Assembly: GCA_002011215.1 (NCBI GenBank) | Contig: MTML01000047.1 | Location: forward strand, 1-22,916 | DNA length: 22,916 bases | Direction of reading: 5' to 3' | Origin: Archaeoglobus sp. JdFR-24 | GTDB lineage: Archaea > Halobacteriota > Archaeoglobi > Archaeoglobales > Archaeoglobaceae | Shown here: piece after piece, positions 8,563-15,783 of the stretch | Position numbering within the stretch: position 1 is the first letter of the stretch | How the letters are laid out: each line of letters begins with the position of its first letter | The notes under the pieces: model-generated | Databases searched by the model: none | What the model was told of the DNA's origin: nothing | Seen by the model: only the letters and a program-made list of their open reading frames with translations | Program-made: the position numbers and the translations under genes

Positions 8563-9086
8563 ATCTCTACCTCCTTTAGTTTCTTACATTCGACTATTTC
8601 AAGAATTAATTTCTTGTACGATTCTAAGTCTTCGAAATTGTAGAAATAGTGATAAAGGGATAATCCATCGAGCATGGCGCAAATGACGATTGCAACCTTC
8701 TCACTATCTTTAAAACCCTCCTTTACGAAGAGAGGTGCTATGAGGTCATTCATGATGTCAACGAAAAGCTCTCTGAATCTGTCGAACCTCTTGCTCCTGA
8801 CGATCTTCTCCATCGTGTATATGAAGAATCCTATTTCCGACTTCCTTTCATCGAGAATTTGAAAGCTTAGGTCTATCAATTCTTCAACGCTTCTTATCTC
8901 TCCTCCGAACATCTTTTTAAATCCGTAATATGCGGTCTCCTCGATTAGAGAATCCTTGTTTTTAAAATAGTAGAATATCAGGCTTTTTGAAACTCCCGCC
9001 TCTTTTGCTATCTCTTCAACCGTTACATCGTAGGGTGGCTTAGTAGTGTATAGTTTGAATGCGGACTCGAGAATCCTCTCTCTCAT
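8559..9086 (-). CDS. TetR-family transcriptional regulator
   Basis: This protein has an N-terminal HTH (about residues 3-50: RERILESAFKLY, then VEEIAKEAGVSKSLIFYYFKNK) of clear TetR type, followed by an all-helical ligand and dimer domain. I start it at ATG 9084-9086, giving 175 residues. A longer in-frame start at 9155 would place the TATA box and operator inside the coding region and add a tail lacking family similarity. It is first in the operon; its last codons overlap the CARDB gene by ATGA. A near-perfect operator lies right in front of the start, so the protein very likely represses its own exporter operon until an effector, possibly the exported substrate, binds. Effector unknown. Confidence 0.9.
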   Translation of the reverse strand: MRERILESAFKLYTTKPPYDVTVEEIAKEAGVSKSLIFYYFKNKDSLIEETAYYGFKKMFGGEIRSVEELIDLSFQILDERKSEIGFFIYTMEKIVRSKRFDRFRELFVDIMNDLIAPLFVKEGFKDSEKVAIVICAMLDGLSLYHYFYNFEDLESYKKLILEIVECKKLKEVEI

Positions 9087-9088
9087 TA

Positions 9089-9106
9089 TGACTGACTGGT
9101 CAGTCA
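9089..9106. promoter_or_regulatory. Inverted-repeat operator for the TetR regulator
   Basis: TGACTGAC-TG-GTCAGTCA is an 8+8 bp perfect inverted repeat around a 2-bp centre. It lies between the TATA box (9110-9116) and the start codon (9086) of the tetR gene, overlapping the predicted transcription start. Size and symmetry are typical of TetR operators. A bound dimer would block initiation of the exporter operon. Confidence 0.75.
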
Positions 9107-9109
9107 AAG

Positions 9110-9116
9110 TATTTAA
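9110..9116 (-). promoter_or_regulatory. TATA box of the TetR-ABC exporter operon
   Basis: The minus strand reads TTAAATA, preceded by an AACC stretch that could be a BRE. It lies 24-30 nt upstream of ATG 9086, predicting a leaderless transcript whose 5' end falls next to the operator. Confidence 0.6.
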
Positions 9117-9225
9117 GGTTTGTGTAGGTCTTGGCAGAGTTATTATAACCTTCATTTAGGCTCGTGGTATGTGTGGTGATGCCAGTCCATTTCAGAGAAA
9201 TACAACAAGTGGTTTTTGAGAAAAG

Positions 9226-9234
9226 CTTTTATTT
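9226..9234 (+). promoter_or_regulatory. TATA-like box of the zinc-ribbon gene
   Basis: CTTTTATTT is centred about 27 nt upstream of ATG 9257. It supports that start over the upstream in-frame GTG/ATG codons. The rest of the 170-nt gap 9087-9256 holds the divergent tetR promoter and operator and nothing else I can recognise. Confidence 0.4.
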
Positions 9235-9256
9235 GAGAATTTCACCTTTTCCATCA

Positions 9257-9508
9257 ATGGTGGTTAAGGTAATTAGATGTCCATCATGTGGGGAAGTTCT
9301 CGAGCTAACAGATATGTTTGAGGGCATGGAAATTCATTGTGAGCTATGTGGATTGGTTCTCATAGTTAAGGATGATGAGCTTCTCGCTCTTGATACGAAT
9401 GAGGTTTACTCTATCGACAGCCTTGCATTTGAGGAGGAAGAAGAGGAGGAAGAGTTGGAGGAATTTGAGGAGGACTACTACGATTACGACTACGATTATG
9501 AGGAGTAA
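9257..9508 (+). CDS. LysW-like zinc-ribbon protein with acidic Tyr/Asp/Glu tail
   Basis: This 83-residue protein has a four-cysteine zinc ribbon in residues 1-45 (CPSCG near the start, then CELCG), with the spacing and surrounding LELTDMFEGMEIHC pattern of the LysW carrier-protein/zinc-ribbon family. A very acidic C-terminal tail follows (about 55-83): a run of Glu, then alternating Tyr-Asp, ending in Glu-Glu. True LysW carries amino-acid intermediates on a C-terminal Glu in an EDWGE motif. This protein ends in Glu but lacks that motif, so carrier function is uncertain. Alternatives are an RNA-polymerase-associated or DNA-mimic ribbon. The start is set by the TATA-like box 27 nt upstream; a longer frame to 9164 exists but adds a tail with no family likeness. 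The gene is monocistronic and ends 8 nt from the convergent ino1. Confidence 0.7.
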   Translation: MVVKVIRCPSCGEVLELTDMFEGMEIHCELCGLVLIVKDDELLALDTNEVYSIDSLAFEEEEEEEELEEFEEDYYDYDYDYEE

Positions 9509-9516
9509 TTAAAAAA

Positions 9517-10692
9517 TTATTTCAGTCTGTTGTACCAATCTACCAAGATTTGGAATTGCTCGTGTGTGTTTACGACATCCGTGTCCATTGGACTTTTGAA
9601 GAAGAATCCAAGCTCTTTTACCACACCGTACTCTCCTTTCTCCTTTGCAAACAGCAAAAATCTTGCTATGTCCAATATCAGGGGAGATGCGACAATCGCA
9701 TCGATTGCATCCCAGATGAAATAGAACTTCATCGGAGTGCCGAGGAATCCTCTGAAGTGTATGAAGTCGAACGCCATTTTGTTGTCAACGAGGCTTGGGA
9801 AGTACTCTATCTCCGTTATGCTGTAAGGTGACTCCCCCACTATTTTCTCCAGAACCTTGTCCTTGCTCATAACTTTGCTCTCTTTGTTGTCTCTGTGGCT
9901 CAGCACCTTTCCGTCGAAGTCACCGAGTATGTTGTAGCCCATCCATCCGAGTATCTTGAGATTCCGGTAGGCGAACATTGGAGCTAAGGTGGTTTTAACC
10001 AAAGTCTCACCGGTTTTACCGTCGTTTCCTGCATGAGGAACTCTGTTCTTTAAAGCAAGCTCCTTCAGTGCCGGTATATTTGAGCCAGCACTTGGTGTGA
10101 AGTTTGCATACGGCAAACCGAGCTTTAGAGCACTGTATGCGTAGAGCATGCTTGCGGAGATATACTCCCTCTTGTCCTCGTCTATGGCTCTTTCGAATCC
10201 GTCGAGGGAACCGTGCACATCGTTGCTGTAGTTCGGAATCGGCTCTGTAGAGGCTATGTTTATGACTACTGTACTATCATCCGCGAACTCCTTCATGTCC
10301 GAAGCTATTCTGTCTGCTATCTCCCTCAGGGTTAATCCCTCGTCTTCCAAGGTTTTTATCTTTCCAAGTTCTGCAAGACCGCTTCCACAGTTAATGGCGG
10401 TTCCGGGTTTTGCAACTATCTTCTCGAGTTCCTCCTTTACATTTTCAAGAAAATACCTGTCAAAGTGTCTATTCAGCTCCCAGTGTTCGAGAGCTGCATC
10501 ATAGGCATTTTCCTTCATTCTGATCTCATGTCCTCCAAATTCGAACTTTTTCGTGAAGTTTTTACCTGAATCAAAGTGAGGAAGTTCTGAAACAAGCCCG
10601 GTAAAATCATCGTAACCTTTTTCAATGTTCTTTGCACCCACCATTGCAGTGGTGGATACAATACCGTATGAACCGATAATCCAGACCCTCAT
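9517..10692 (-). CDS. ino1: Inositol-1-phosphate synthase
   Basis: This 391-residue enzyme converts D-glucose 6-phosphate to L-myo-inositol 1-phosphate with NAD+, the first step to inositol phospholipid headgroups and to the thermoprotectant di-myo-inositol phosphate. It has the N-terminal dinucleotide fold GSYGIVSTTAMVGA (7-20). It also carries GNDGKTGETLVKTTLAPMF (222-240), GYNILGDFDGKVL and SLVDNKMAFDFIHFRGFLG. As I recall the Archaeoglobus fulgidus enzyme (392 residues), its active-site Asn255, Lys274, Lys278, Lys306, Asp332 and Lys367 map here with a one-residue offset to Asn254, Lys273, Lys277, Lys305, Asp331 and Lys366. All are intact, so the protein should be active. It is transcribed divergently from the mevalonate-entry operon across a 172-nt gap with repeated GTCAATC-like elements, suggesting shared control of lipid precursors. 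Confidence 0.96.
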   Translation of the reverse strand: MRVWIIGSYGIVSTTAMVGAKNIEKGYDDFTGLVSELPHFDSGKNFTKKFEFGGHEIRMKENAYDAALEHWELNRHFDRYFLENVKEELEKIVAKPGTAINCGSGLAELGKIKTLEDEGLTLREIADRIASDMKEFADDSTVVINIASTEPIPNYSNDVHGSLDGFERAIDEDKREYISASMLYAYSALKLGLPYANFTPSAGSNIPALKELALKNRVPHAGNDGKTGETLVKTTLAPMFAYRNLKILGWMGYNILGDFDGKVLSHRDNKESKVMSKDKVLEKIVGESPYSITEIEYFPSLVDNKMAFDFIHFRGFLGTPMKFYFIWDAIDAIVASPLILDIARFLLFAKEKGEYGVVKELGFFFKSPMDTDVVNTHEQFQILVDWYNRLK

Positions 10693-10806
10693 AAGTCACA
10701 CACCCCGTCAATCTTAATTTCCAACAGATAATCAATCATTTTATCATCTCAGCATTCTGAATAAATAACTTGCTGTTCCCGAGAGTAGTTTGAGATAGTT
10801 GATTGA

Positions 10807-10820
10807 CGAAATTGATTTCG
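10807..10820. promoter_or_regulatory. Palindrome upstream of the HTH/HMG-CoA synthase operon
   Basis: CGAAAT-TG-ATTTCG is a perfect 6+6 inverted repeat just upstream of the TATA region at 10831-10845, and it is followed by a partial third copy (ATTTTCGAT). The position is typical of an activator or regulator site. The binding protein is unknown; the adjacent XRE-type regulator is the obvious candidate. Confidence 0.45.
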
Positions 10821-10830
10821 ATGATTTTCG

Positions 10831-10845
10831 ATAAATTTATAAATT
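10831..10845 (+). promoter_or_regulatory. TATA box of the HTH-HMG-CoA synthase-thiolase-DUF35 operon
   Basis: ATAAATTTATAAATT lies 20-34 nt upstream of ATG 10865 with no ribosome site between, as expected for a leaderless first gene. Confidence 0.6.
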
Positions 10846-10864
10846 AGGAATCAATCTTTCATCC

Positions 10865-11566
10865 ATGGATGATGCGTCAAGAATGCTCATTGATAAGATT
10901 TCAGGTGATATAATCTTTTCCAACAACCCGGGGAAAACGATTAAAAAGTGGAGAAACATTTTTGAAATCTCACAAAAGGATCTTTCGGAGAAGCTTGGGG
11001 TCTCACCATCCGTTATAAGTGATTATGAAAGTGACAGAAGGAAATCTCCGGGTATAGCGTTTATCAGGAGGTTGATTGAGGCATTGCTTGAGCTTGATGC
11101 GGAGAGGGATTACAAAACCCTGTCCAAATTCAGAGACTTTCTTTACGGATTCAACATTGATGTGATAATTGATATGATGGAGTACGAAAAGCCCGTACAG
11201 TTCAGGGAGTTCATTGATGTGATAGATGGCATTCCCGTGAATGGCTTTGAGAAGGATGTTAATGGTCATACCGTTATCGACAGCATAGATGCAATTCTCA
11301 AGCTAAACGCCTACGACTTCTACAAACTTTACGGATTTACATCTGAGAGGGCAATGATCTTCACAAAGGTGTCTTCTGGTAGATCTCCTCTTGTTGCTGT
11401 GAGAGTTGCGACATTTAAGCCGTCTCTCATTGTTTTGCACGGCTTAAAACCGGAAAGTGTGGATAAGATCGCCATCAAGATATCTGAAGTTGAAAAAATC
11501 CCGTTAGTTGTATCTGAGAAGCCTGTAGATGAGATGATAAGAAGCCTGAGGAGGTTTTTAAGATGA
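10865..11566 (+). CDS. XRE-type HTH regulator linked to archaeal HMG-CoA synthase (COG1709-like)
   Basis: This 233-residue protein has an N-terminal Cro/CI-type HTH (about residues 25-80; the core [20 protein letters not shown] spans about 36-55). The C-terminal domain (about 90-233) contains [21 protein letters not shown] and [20 protein letters not shown], which resemble a small-molecule-sensing archaeal domain. I assign it to the archaeal predicted-regulator group COG1709 from memory. Its stop overlaps the HMG-CoA synthase start by 4 nt (ATGA), so it is translationally coupled to mevalonate-pathway genes and probably senses a pathway intermediate or CoA thioester to set their level. The ligand is not known to me. 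It is leaderless, behind a TATA box and a palindrome. Confidence 0.85.
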   Translation: MDDASRMLIDKISGDIIFSNNPGKTIKKWRNIFEISQKDLSEKLGVSPSVISDYESDRRKSPGIAFIRRLIEALLELDAERDYKTLSKFRDFLYGFNIDVIIDMMEYEKPVQFREFIDVIDGIPVNGFEKDVNGHTVIDSIDAILKLNAYDFYKLYGFTSERAMIFTKVSSGRSPLVAVRVATFKPSLIVLHGLKPESVDKIAIKISEVEKIPLVVSEKPVDEMIRSLRRFLR

Positions 11567-12603
11567 GTTCTGTCGGGATTGTATCTTACGGAACTTACAT
11601 ACCAAAATTCAGGATAAAGGCTGAGGAAATAGCCAAGGTGTGGGGAGAAGATGCAGACAGCATCAAAAGCGGACTTGGAGTTCTGCAAAAGAGCGTTCCG
11701 GATCTTGATGAAGATACCGCAACGATTTCAGTTGAAGCATCGAGAGAGGCTATTAAAAGAGCTAAAATCGATCCCAAGAAAATAGGTGCGATTTTTGTCG
11801 GTTCTGAGAGCCATCCTTATGCTGTAAAGCCAACAGCAACAATTGTAGGAGATGCCATAGGATGTGGTAACTTTTTCCACGCAGCGGACTATGAATTTGC
11901 ATGTAAAGCAGGGACTGCTGGAATTCAAACATGTATTGCGATGGTAAAGTCTGGGATGATTGAATACGGGCTTGCAATAGGGGCGGACACGAGCCAGAGT
12001 GCTCCGGGAGATCCGCTGGAGTATTCTGCTTCTGCTGGTGGAACCGCGTTCATCATAGGAAAATCACCCATCGCGGAGGTGGAAGCGACATTATCCTTCA
12101 CATCAGACACACCTGATTTCTGGAGAAGAGAAGGACAACCGTACCCGAGTCATGGAGGTAGATTCACAGGTACTCCAGCCTACTTCAGACATGTTTATAC
12201 CGCAGGTGAGAAGATAATGAGGGAGAATGGCTATAAGCCGGAAGATTTCGATTATGCGGTTTTTCATCAGCCGAACGGTAAGTTTCCCGTTAGAGTTGCA
12301 AGGATGCTCGGCTTCAGGAGTGAACAGATTGAACAAGGGCTTGTTGTGAGAAAGGTTGGGAACACGTATTCTGGATCATCTGTTCTCGGTTTCTCCGCGA
12401 TTCTTGATGTAGCTAAGCCCGGGGACAAAATATTGCTCGTATCTTTTGGATCGGGAGCGGGAAGTGATGCATTCATCTTTGACATTACTGATAGAATAGA
12501 AGAGTTTGAAAGAGAGCCAAAAGTTTGGGATAAGATAAATCGGGGAGTTGAGGTTGATTACAGCGTGTATCTGAAGCTTAGAAGAAAGATAAAGATGAAG
12601 TAG
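11563..12603 (+). CDS. Hydroxymethylglutaryl-CoA synthase, archaeal type
   Basis: This 346-residue thiolase-fold enzyme condenses acetyl-CoA with acetoacetyl-CoA to HMG-CoA. The catalytic triad is visible: Glu82 in [11 protein letters not shown], Cys114 in [10 protein letters not shown], and His235 in FHQPNGKFP. Length and motifs match the short archaeal form, which has been shown in a methanogen to form one complex with an acetoacetyl-CoA thiolase and a DUF35 protein that passes acetoacetyl-CoA directly. The same three genes follow here in order. The start overlaps the regulator's stop by 4 nt. The product feeds HMG-CoA reductase, also in this window, and so isoprenoid ether-lipid synthesis. 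Confidence 0.96.
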   Translation: MSSVGIVSYGTYIPKFRIKAEEIAKVWGEDADSIKSGLGVLQKSVPDLDEDTATISVEASREAIKRAKIDPKKIGAIFVGSESHPYAVKPTATIVGDAIGCGNFFHAADYEFACKAGTAGIQTCIAMVKSGMIEYGLAIGADTSQSAPGDPLEYSASAGGTAFIIGKSPIAEVEATLSFTSDTPDFWRREGQPYPSHGGRFTGTPAYFRHVYTAGEKIMRENGYKPEDFDYAVFHQPNGKFPVRVARMLGFRSEQIEQGLVVRKVGNTYSGSSVLGFSAILDVAKPGDKILLVSFGSGAGSDAFIFDITDRIEEFEREPKVWDKINRGVEVDYSVYLKLRRKIKMK

Positions 12604-12619
12604 GGAAAAGGTGATTGCT

Positions 12620-13783
12620 GTGGAGAAGGTTGCGATTATTGGTGTTGGTCAGAGCGAATTCGGTGAGCTTTGGGACAAGGGGTTTAGGGAAATTGTGCTT
12701 AAGGCTGGGATAGAAGCAATAGAAGATGCGGGGCTGGAGGGTAAGGAAATAGAGGCAATGTACATCGGGAACATGAGTGGTGGCAGATATCTCGCTCAGG
12801 AACACATATCCGCATTGATTGCAGACTACTCTGGACTTGCAGAGCTCGGAACCCCATCAACAAGGATTGAAGGAGCTGATGCAAGTGGTGGTCTCGCTTT
12901 GAGGCAGGCATACTTGGCTGTAGCTTCGGGAATTCATGACATTGTGATTGCTGCAGGAGCGGAGAAGGTTACGGATGTTGCGAGTGAGATGACAACAGAC
13001 ATAATGGCATCCTCTGCGGACAGGGAGTGGGAGGGGTTTGTAGGTGCAACCATTCCCGCTCTGTTTGCCTTGATGGCTAAGCTACATTTCGAGAGGTACG
13101 GCACCACTTCTGAGGATTTGGCTATGGTTAGCGTTAAGAATCATAAAAATGGAGTTTTAAATCCTAAAGCACAGTTTAGAAGGGAGATAAGGGTGGAAGA
13201 TGTCCTCAACTCTCCTCTCGTTGCGGAACCTTTGCACCTCCTTGACTGTGCACCCCTAAGTGATGGAGCATCAGCGGTAATTCTTGCCAATGAGAAAATC
13301 GCAAGGGAGTACACCGATAACCCTGTTTTCATCAGAGCATGCACTCAGGCAAGCGACTATCTTGCGGTTCAGAACAGGAGGGACATAACAACGATGGAGT
13401 CCGTTAGGAAGGCAAGCTCCCTTGCATACAGGATGGCAAAAATCTCTCCTGAGGATGTGGATGTTGTGGAAATACATGATTCGTTCACAATAGCGGAGAT
13501 CATGGCTTATGAGGACCTTGGATTTGTTGAAAAGGGAAAAGGAGCGGAGCTGATAAGGGAAGGCATCACCGAGCTTACAGGCCCCCTTCCTGTAAACCCA
13601 AGTGGTGGATTAAAAGCATGTGGTCATGCAATAGGTGCAACCGGGATAAGGCAGGCGGTGGAGATAACACTTCAGCTTAGAGGTATGGCTGGAAAAAGAC
13701 AGGTTGATTGCGAAACAGGTTTATCCCTTAATATTGGTGGAACGGGAGCAACCGCGGTTGTAACAGTGTATGGGGTGAGATGA
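12620..13783 (+). CDS. Archaeal thiolase (acetoacetyl-CoA thiolase of the HMG-CoA synthase complex)
   Basis: This protein of about 387 residues belongs to the SCP2/archaeal thiolase family that condenses two acetyl-CoA to acetoacetyl-CoA. It starts EKVAIIGVGQSEFGE, and it has the C-terminal HDSFTIAE (His near 294), GGLKACGHAIGATG (catalytic His-Gly region) and LNIGGTGATAVV. I chose GTG 12620 because AGGTGAT ends 4 nt upstream; a GTG at 12611 overlaps that ribosome site. The odd point is the nucleophile loop. Where related thiolases as I know them read A-C-A-S-G, this one reads GADASGG, with GAT (Asp) at 12878-12880. It may be catalytically altered, or use another Cys such as the one in KACGHAIG. 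Operon partners are HMG-CoA synthase (16 nt upstream) and DUF35 (4-nt overlap). Confidence 0.88.
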   Translation: MEKVAIIGVGQSEFGELWDKGFREIVLKAGIEAIEDAGLEGKEIEAMYIGNMSGGRYLAQEHISALIADYSGLAELGTPSTRIEGADASGGLALRQAYLAVASGIHDIVIAAGAEKVTDVASEMTTDIMASSADREWEGFVGATIPALFALMAKLHFERYGTTSEDLAMVSVKNHKNGVLNPKAQFRREIRVEDVLNSPLVAEPLHLLDCAPLSDGASAVILANEKIAREYTDNPVFIRACTQASDYLAVQNRRDITTMESVRKASSLAYRMAKISPEDVDVVEIHDSFTIAEIMAYEDLGFVEKGKGAELIREGITELTGPLPVNPSGGLKACGHAIGATGIRQAVEITLQLRGMAGKRQVDCETGLSLNIGGTGATAVVTVYGVR

Positions 13784-14172
13784 TGCTTCCAAGGTTTTGG
13801 AGAAAGATAAAGTACAGATACGATATTGTTGGGACTGTCTGTGAGACGTGTGGTTCAAAGTACTACCCGCCGAGGAACTTCTGCCCCATCTGCAGAAGAA
13901 AAAGCAAGATGAAAGAGGTAAATTTCGGGGACAAAGGAGAGGTCGTGAGCTACACGGTGGTGCATGATACGCCTGAAGAGTATAGGATGATGAAACCATA
14001 CATAGTCGCACTGATAAAGCTTGATGGTGGACCAACAATAACTTCTCAGGTTGTATGTGATGAGAGCGAGATTCACATAGGCATGAGGGTCAAAAAAGCC
14101 TTCAGAAAATACTTTGAGGATGGAGAAGATGGAATAATTTACTACGGAACAAAGTTTGTACCGGAGTCGTGA
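13780..14172 (+). CDS. DUF35 zinc-ribbon/OB-fold protein of the thiolase-HMG-CoA synthase complex
   Basis: This 130-residue protein has an N-terminal rubredoxin-like zinc ribbon with Cys21, Cys24, Cys35 and Cys38 (CETCG then CPICRR) and an OB fold (about 48-130, starting GDKGEVVSYTVVHDTP). That is the DUF35 layout. In the methanogen complex studied, the DUF35 protein bridges thiolase and HMG-CoA synthase and helps shape a shared CoA channel. The same job is likely here, given the gene order and the ATGA overlap with the thiolase. All four Zn ligands are present. It ends the operon; the inverted repeat at 14178-14233 follows directly. Confidence 0.92.
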   Translation: MMLPRFWRKIKYRYDIVGTVCETCGSKYYPPRNFCPICRRKSKMKEVNFGDKGEVVSYTVVHDTPEEYRMMKPYIVALIKLDGGPTITSQVVCDESEIHIGMRVKKAFRKYFEDGEDGIIYYGTKFVPES

Positions 14173-14177
14173 GAATT

Positions 14178-14233
14178 CCAATTTTTTATCAATTTGTTTT
14201 GAGAAAAACTTCAAAATCATCAGAAAAAATTGG
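14178..14233. repeat. 10-bp inverted repeat between the mevalonate operon and the Lrp gene
   Basis: CCAATTTTTT (14178-14187) and AAAAAATTGG (14224-14233) are perfect complements around a 36-nt loop. The left arm ends in a T run just after the DUF35 stop, fitting termination. The right arm borders the Lrp TATA region, fitting an AT-rich Lrp operator. Confidence 0.5.
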
Positions 14234-14241
14234 GAAAATTA

Positions 14242-14254
14242 AAAATATTTTAAA
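14242..14254 (+). promoter_or_regulatory. TATA box of the Lrp/AsnC regulator
   Basis: AAAATATTTTAAA lies 16-28 nt upstream of ATG 14270 with no ribosome site between, fitting a leaderless transcript. Confidence 0.5.
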
Positions 14255-14269
14255 GTCCTTAGCTTCCTT

Positions 14270-14773
14270 ATGGGTGAAAAGTTGGATGAACTTGATATTA
14301 AGATTCTTGTCGAACTGCAGAATGATGCTAGGAAAAGTTTGAGAGAGATTGCGGAAAAACTTGGTGTTGCTGAGGGAACTGTTTACAACAGAATCAACAA
14401 AATGAGAAGGATTGGTGTTATTGAAAGGTTCATTCCGGTCATCAATCATCAAAAACTCGGTTTTAATCTGATTGCGGTCATTGGTGTAACCGCTGAGGGA
14501 GGATACTTGGTGGAGATCGAGAAGGAGATAGCGAAGGAACCGAATGTAACCGCTCTCTATGATGTTACCGGTGAGTTCGATATGATGCTCGTCGCAAAGT
14601 TCAGAGATAGGGAAACTCTCAATGCATTCGTTAAGAAAGTTGCGGGAATGGAACATGTTGTGAAAACATACACCATGATTGTGTTGAATGTTGTGAAGGA
14701 AACGCATGGTGTAGATATAGAGAGAATATTTCTTGGTTCGGAGGACATAAAGACTCTAAGGCTGGAGGATTAA
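14270..14773 (+). CDS. Lrp/AsnC-family transcriptional regulator
   Basis: This 167-residue protein has the N-terminal Lrp HTH (about 5-65: LDELDIKILVELQNDARKS, then LREIAEKLGVAEGTVYNRINKM) and a C-terminal RAM ligand-binding/oligomer domain (about 70-150, with VTALYDVTGEFDMMLVAKF). Lrp proteins bind DNA as multimers and respond to amino acids or related small molecules. Archaeal members act both locally and widely. The GEFDMML motif is the RAM effector region. It is monocistronic between the mevalonate operon and a convergent epimerase gene. A 10-bp AT-rich inverted repeat next to its TATA box could be its own operator. The target genes cannot be read from the sequence. Confidence 0.93.
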   Translation: MGEKLDELDIKILVELQNDARKSLREIAEKLGVAEGTVYNRINKMRRIGVIERFIPVINHQKLGFNLIAVIGVTAEGGYLVEIEKEIAKEPNVTALYDVTGEFDMMLVAKFRDRETLNAFVKKVAGMEHVVKTYTMIVLNVVKETHGVDIERIFLGSEDIKTLRLED

Positions 14774-14843
14774 CACTTTTTTAAAGTTTTGAGATTAAGA
14801 CTGAATGGGGCGGATGGAAGGCTACGAAACCGCACGAATAAAA
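14774..14843. terminator. T-rich bidirectional termination region between lrp and the epimerase gene
   Basis: After the Lrp stop the plus strand reads CACTTTTTTAAAGTTTT. On the minus strand, the epimerase stop is embedded in GTTTTTAATTTTATT. T tracts of this kind are sufficient for archaeal termination. The middle holds a GC-rich stretch without an assignable function. Confidence 0.4.
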
Positions 14844-15764
14844 TTAAAAACGCAATTTCATTTCATCCAACAAATCATTAACCGCTTTTTTAACCGCCGA
14901 TTCGGAGTTGTATTTTGCTCTCCACCCGAGTTTTTTCAGTTTATCGCTTGAAAGTAGCATTACTGGCACATCACCTCTCCATCCTCGTTTGCCCCCTGTG
15001 AACTCAAACTTGGGTGTTAAACCCATTGCGTTTGCGACGATTTCTGCAATTCTTTTCACTTTTATCTGGTCATCACTTCCTATGTTGAAAATGTTTACCC
15101 TCTCTTCACTTTTAAGTCCATAAAACATCGCTGAGATGCAGTCGTCGATGTAAACATAGGATTTGTTCTGCTCTCCGTCGCCGAGGATCTCCAATCTCTT
15201 TGGATCTTTTTTTAGTTTCATGATAAAGTCGTATATCACTCCATGCGTGCTTCTCCTGCCTATGACATTTGCGAATCTATAAATCCAGCAATTCATGTCG
15301 AATGTATGGCAGTAGGATGAAATCAAAGCTTCACAGGCGAGTTTTGAAGCACCGTAGATGGATATCGGGTTGGTAGGGTGGGATTCAGGGGTTGGTATAA
15401 CCTCAGCCTCACCGTAAACCGTTGATGTTGAGGTGAAGATTATTTTGCTCACCTTGGCCTTTCTCATCGCATTCAGAACATTGAATGTCGCTTGGATGTT
15501 ATTGTGGTATATCTTTTCGGGAGATACCGAACCGACCCTGACATCGGGGTTTGCTGCGATATGCCAGACCTCCTCAACCCCCGAAAAATCGAGTTTTTCG
15601 GCATTTAGGAGATCAAGCTTGATAAACTCTGCAGAGCTGTTTATGTAGTCTTCTCTACCTGATGAGAGGTTATCGATAACCGTAACCTCTTTTCCTTCCT
15701 CAACCAACCTATCAACAACATGACTGCCTATGAATCCTGCTCCTCCGGTTACAACAACCCTCAT
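14844..15764 (-). CDS. NAD-dependent nucleotide-sugar epimerase/dehydratase (UDP-glucose 4-epimerase-like)
   Basis: This 306-residue extended short-chain dehydrogenase has GGAGFIGSH (7-15) for NAD binding, D31NLSSG for adenosine ribose recognition, and the catalytic Tyr137-x3-Lys141 in SIYGASK. TSTSTVYGEAEVIPTPESHP is the sugar-binding strand typical of archaeal GalE-like enzymes. Members interconvert UDP-glucose/galactose or GlcNAc/GalNAc, and some are dTDP-glucose dehydratases. Length and motifs favour a 4-epimerase, but substrate choice is not decidable by eye. Products would go to surface glycans, protein N-glycans or glycolipid headgroups. It is transcribed alone from a TATA box about 20-27 nt upstream (15784-15791), as a leaderless message. 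Confidence 0.9.
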   Translation of the reverse strand: MRVVVTGGAGFIGSHVVDRLVEEGKEVTVIDNLSSGREDYINSSAEFIKLDLLNAEKLDFSGVEEVWHIAANPDVRVGSVSPEKIYHNNIQATFNVLNAMRKAKVSKIIFTSTSTVYGEAEVIPTPESHPTNPISIYGASKLACEALISSYCHTFDMNCWIYRFANVIGRRSTHGVIYDFIMKLKKDPKRLEILGDGEQNKSYVYIDDCISAMFYGLKSEERVNIFNIGSDDQIKVKRIAEIVANAMGLTPKFEFTGGKRGWRGDVPVMLLSSDKLKKLGWRAKYNSESAVKKAVNDLLDEMKLRF

Positions 15765-15783
15765 ATGGGTTGGTTATTTGCCT

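Larger units (their letters stand above)
10693..10864. promoter_or_regulatory. Divergent control region between ino1 and the mevalonate-entry operon
   Basis: This 172-nt gap holds no gene. A minus-strand AT-rich box (AAATTAAGA near 10713-10721) may be the ino1 TATA box, and a GGGGTG ribosome site precedes the ino1 ATG. Four copies of a short element occur: GTCAATC at 10707-10713, ATCAATC at 10731-10737, the reverse form GATTGAC at 10801-10807, and AATCAATC ending at 10856. They flank both promoters and are candidate sites for the HTH protein encoded next to them. Confidence 0.5.

Noticed and set aside
9087..9155. N-terminal extension of the TetR gene to 9155
   Set aside because: It would bury the TATA box and the inverted-repeat operator in coding sequence, and its residues do not fit TetR N-termini.
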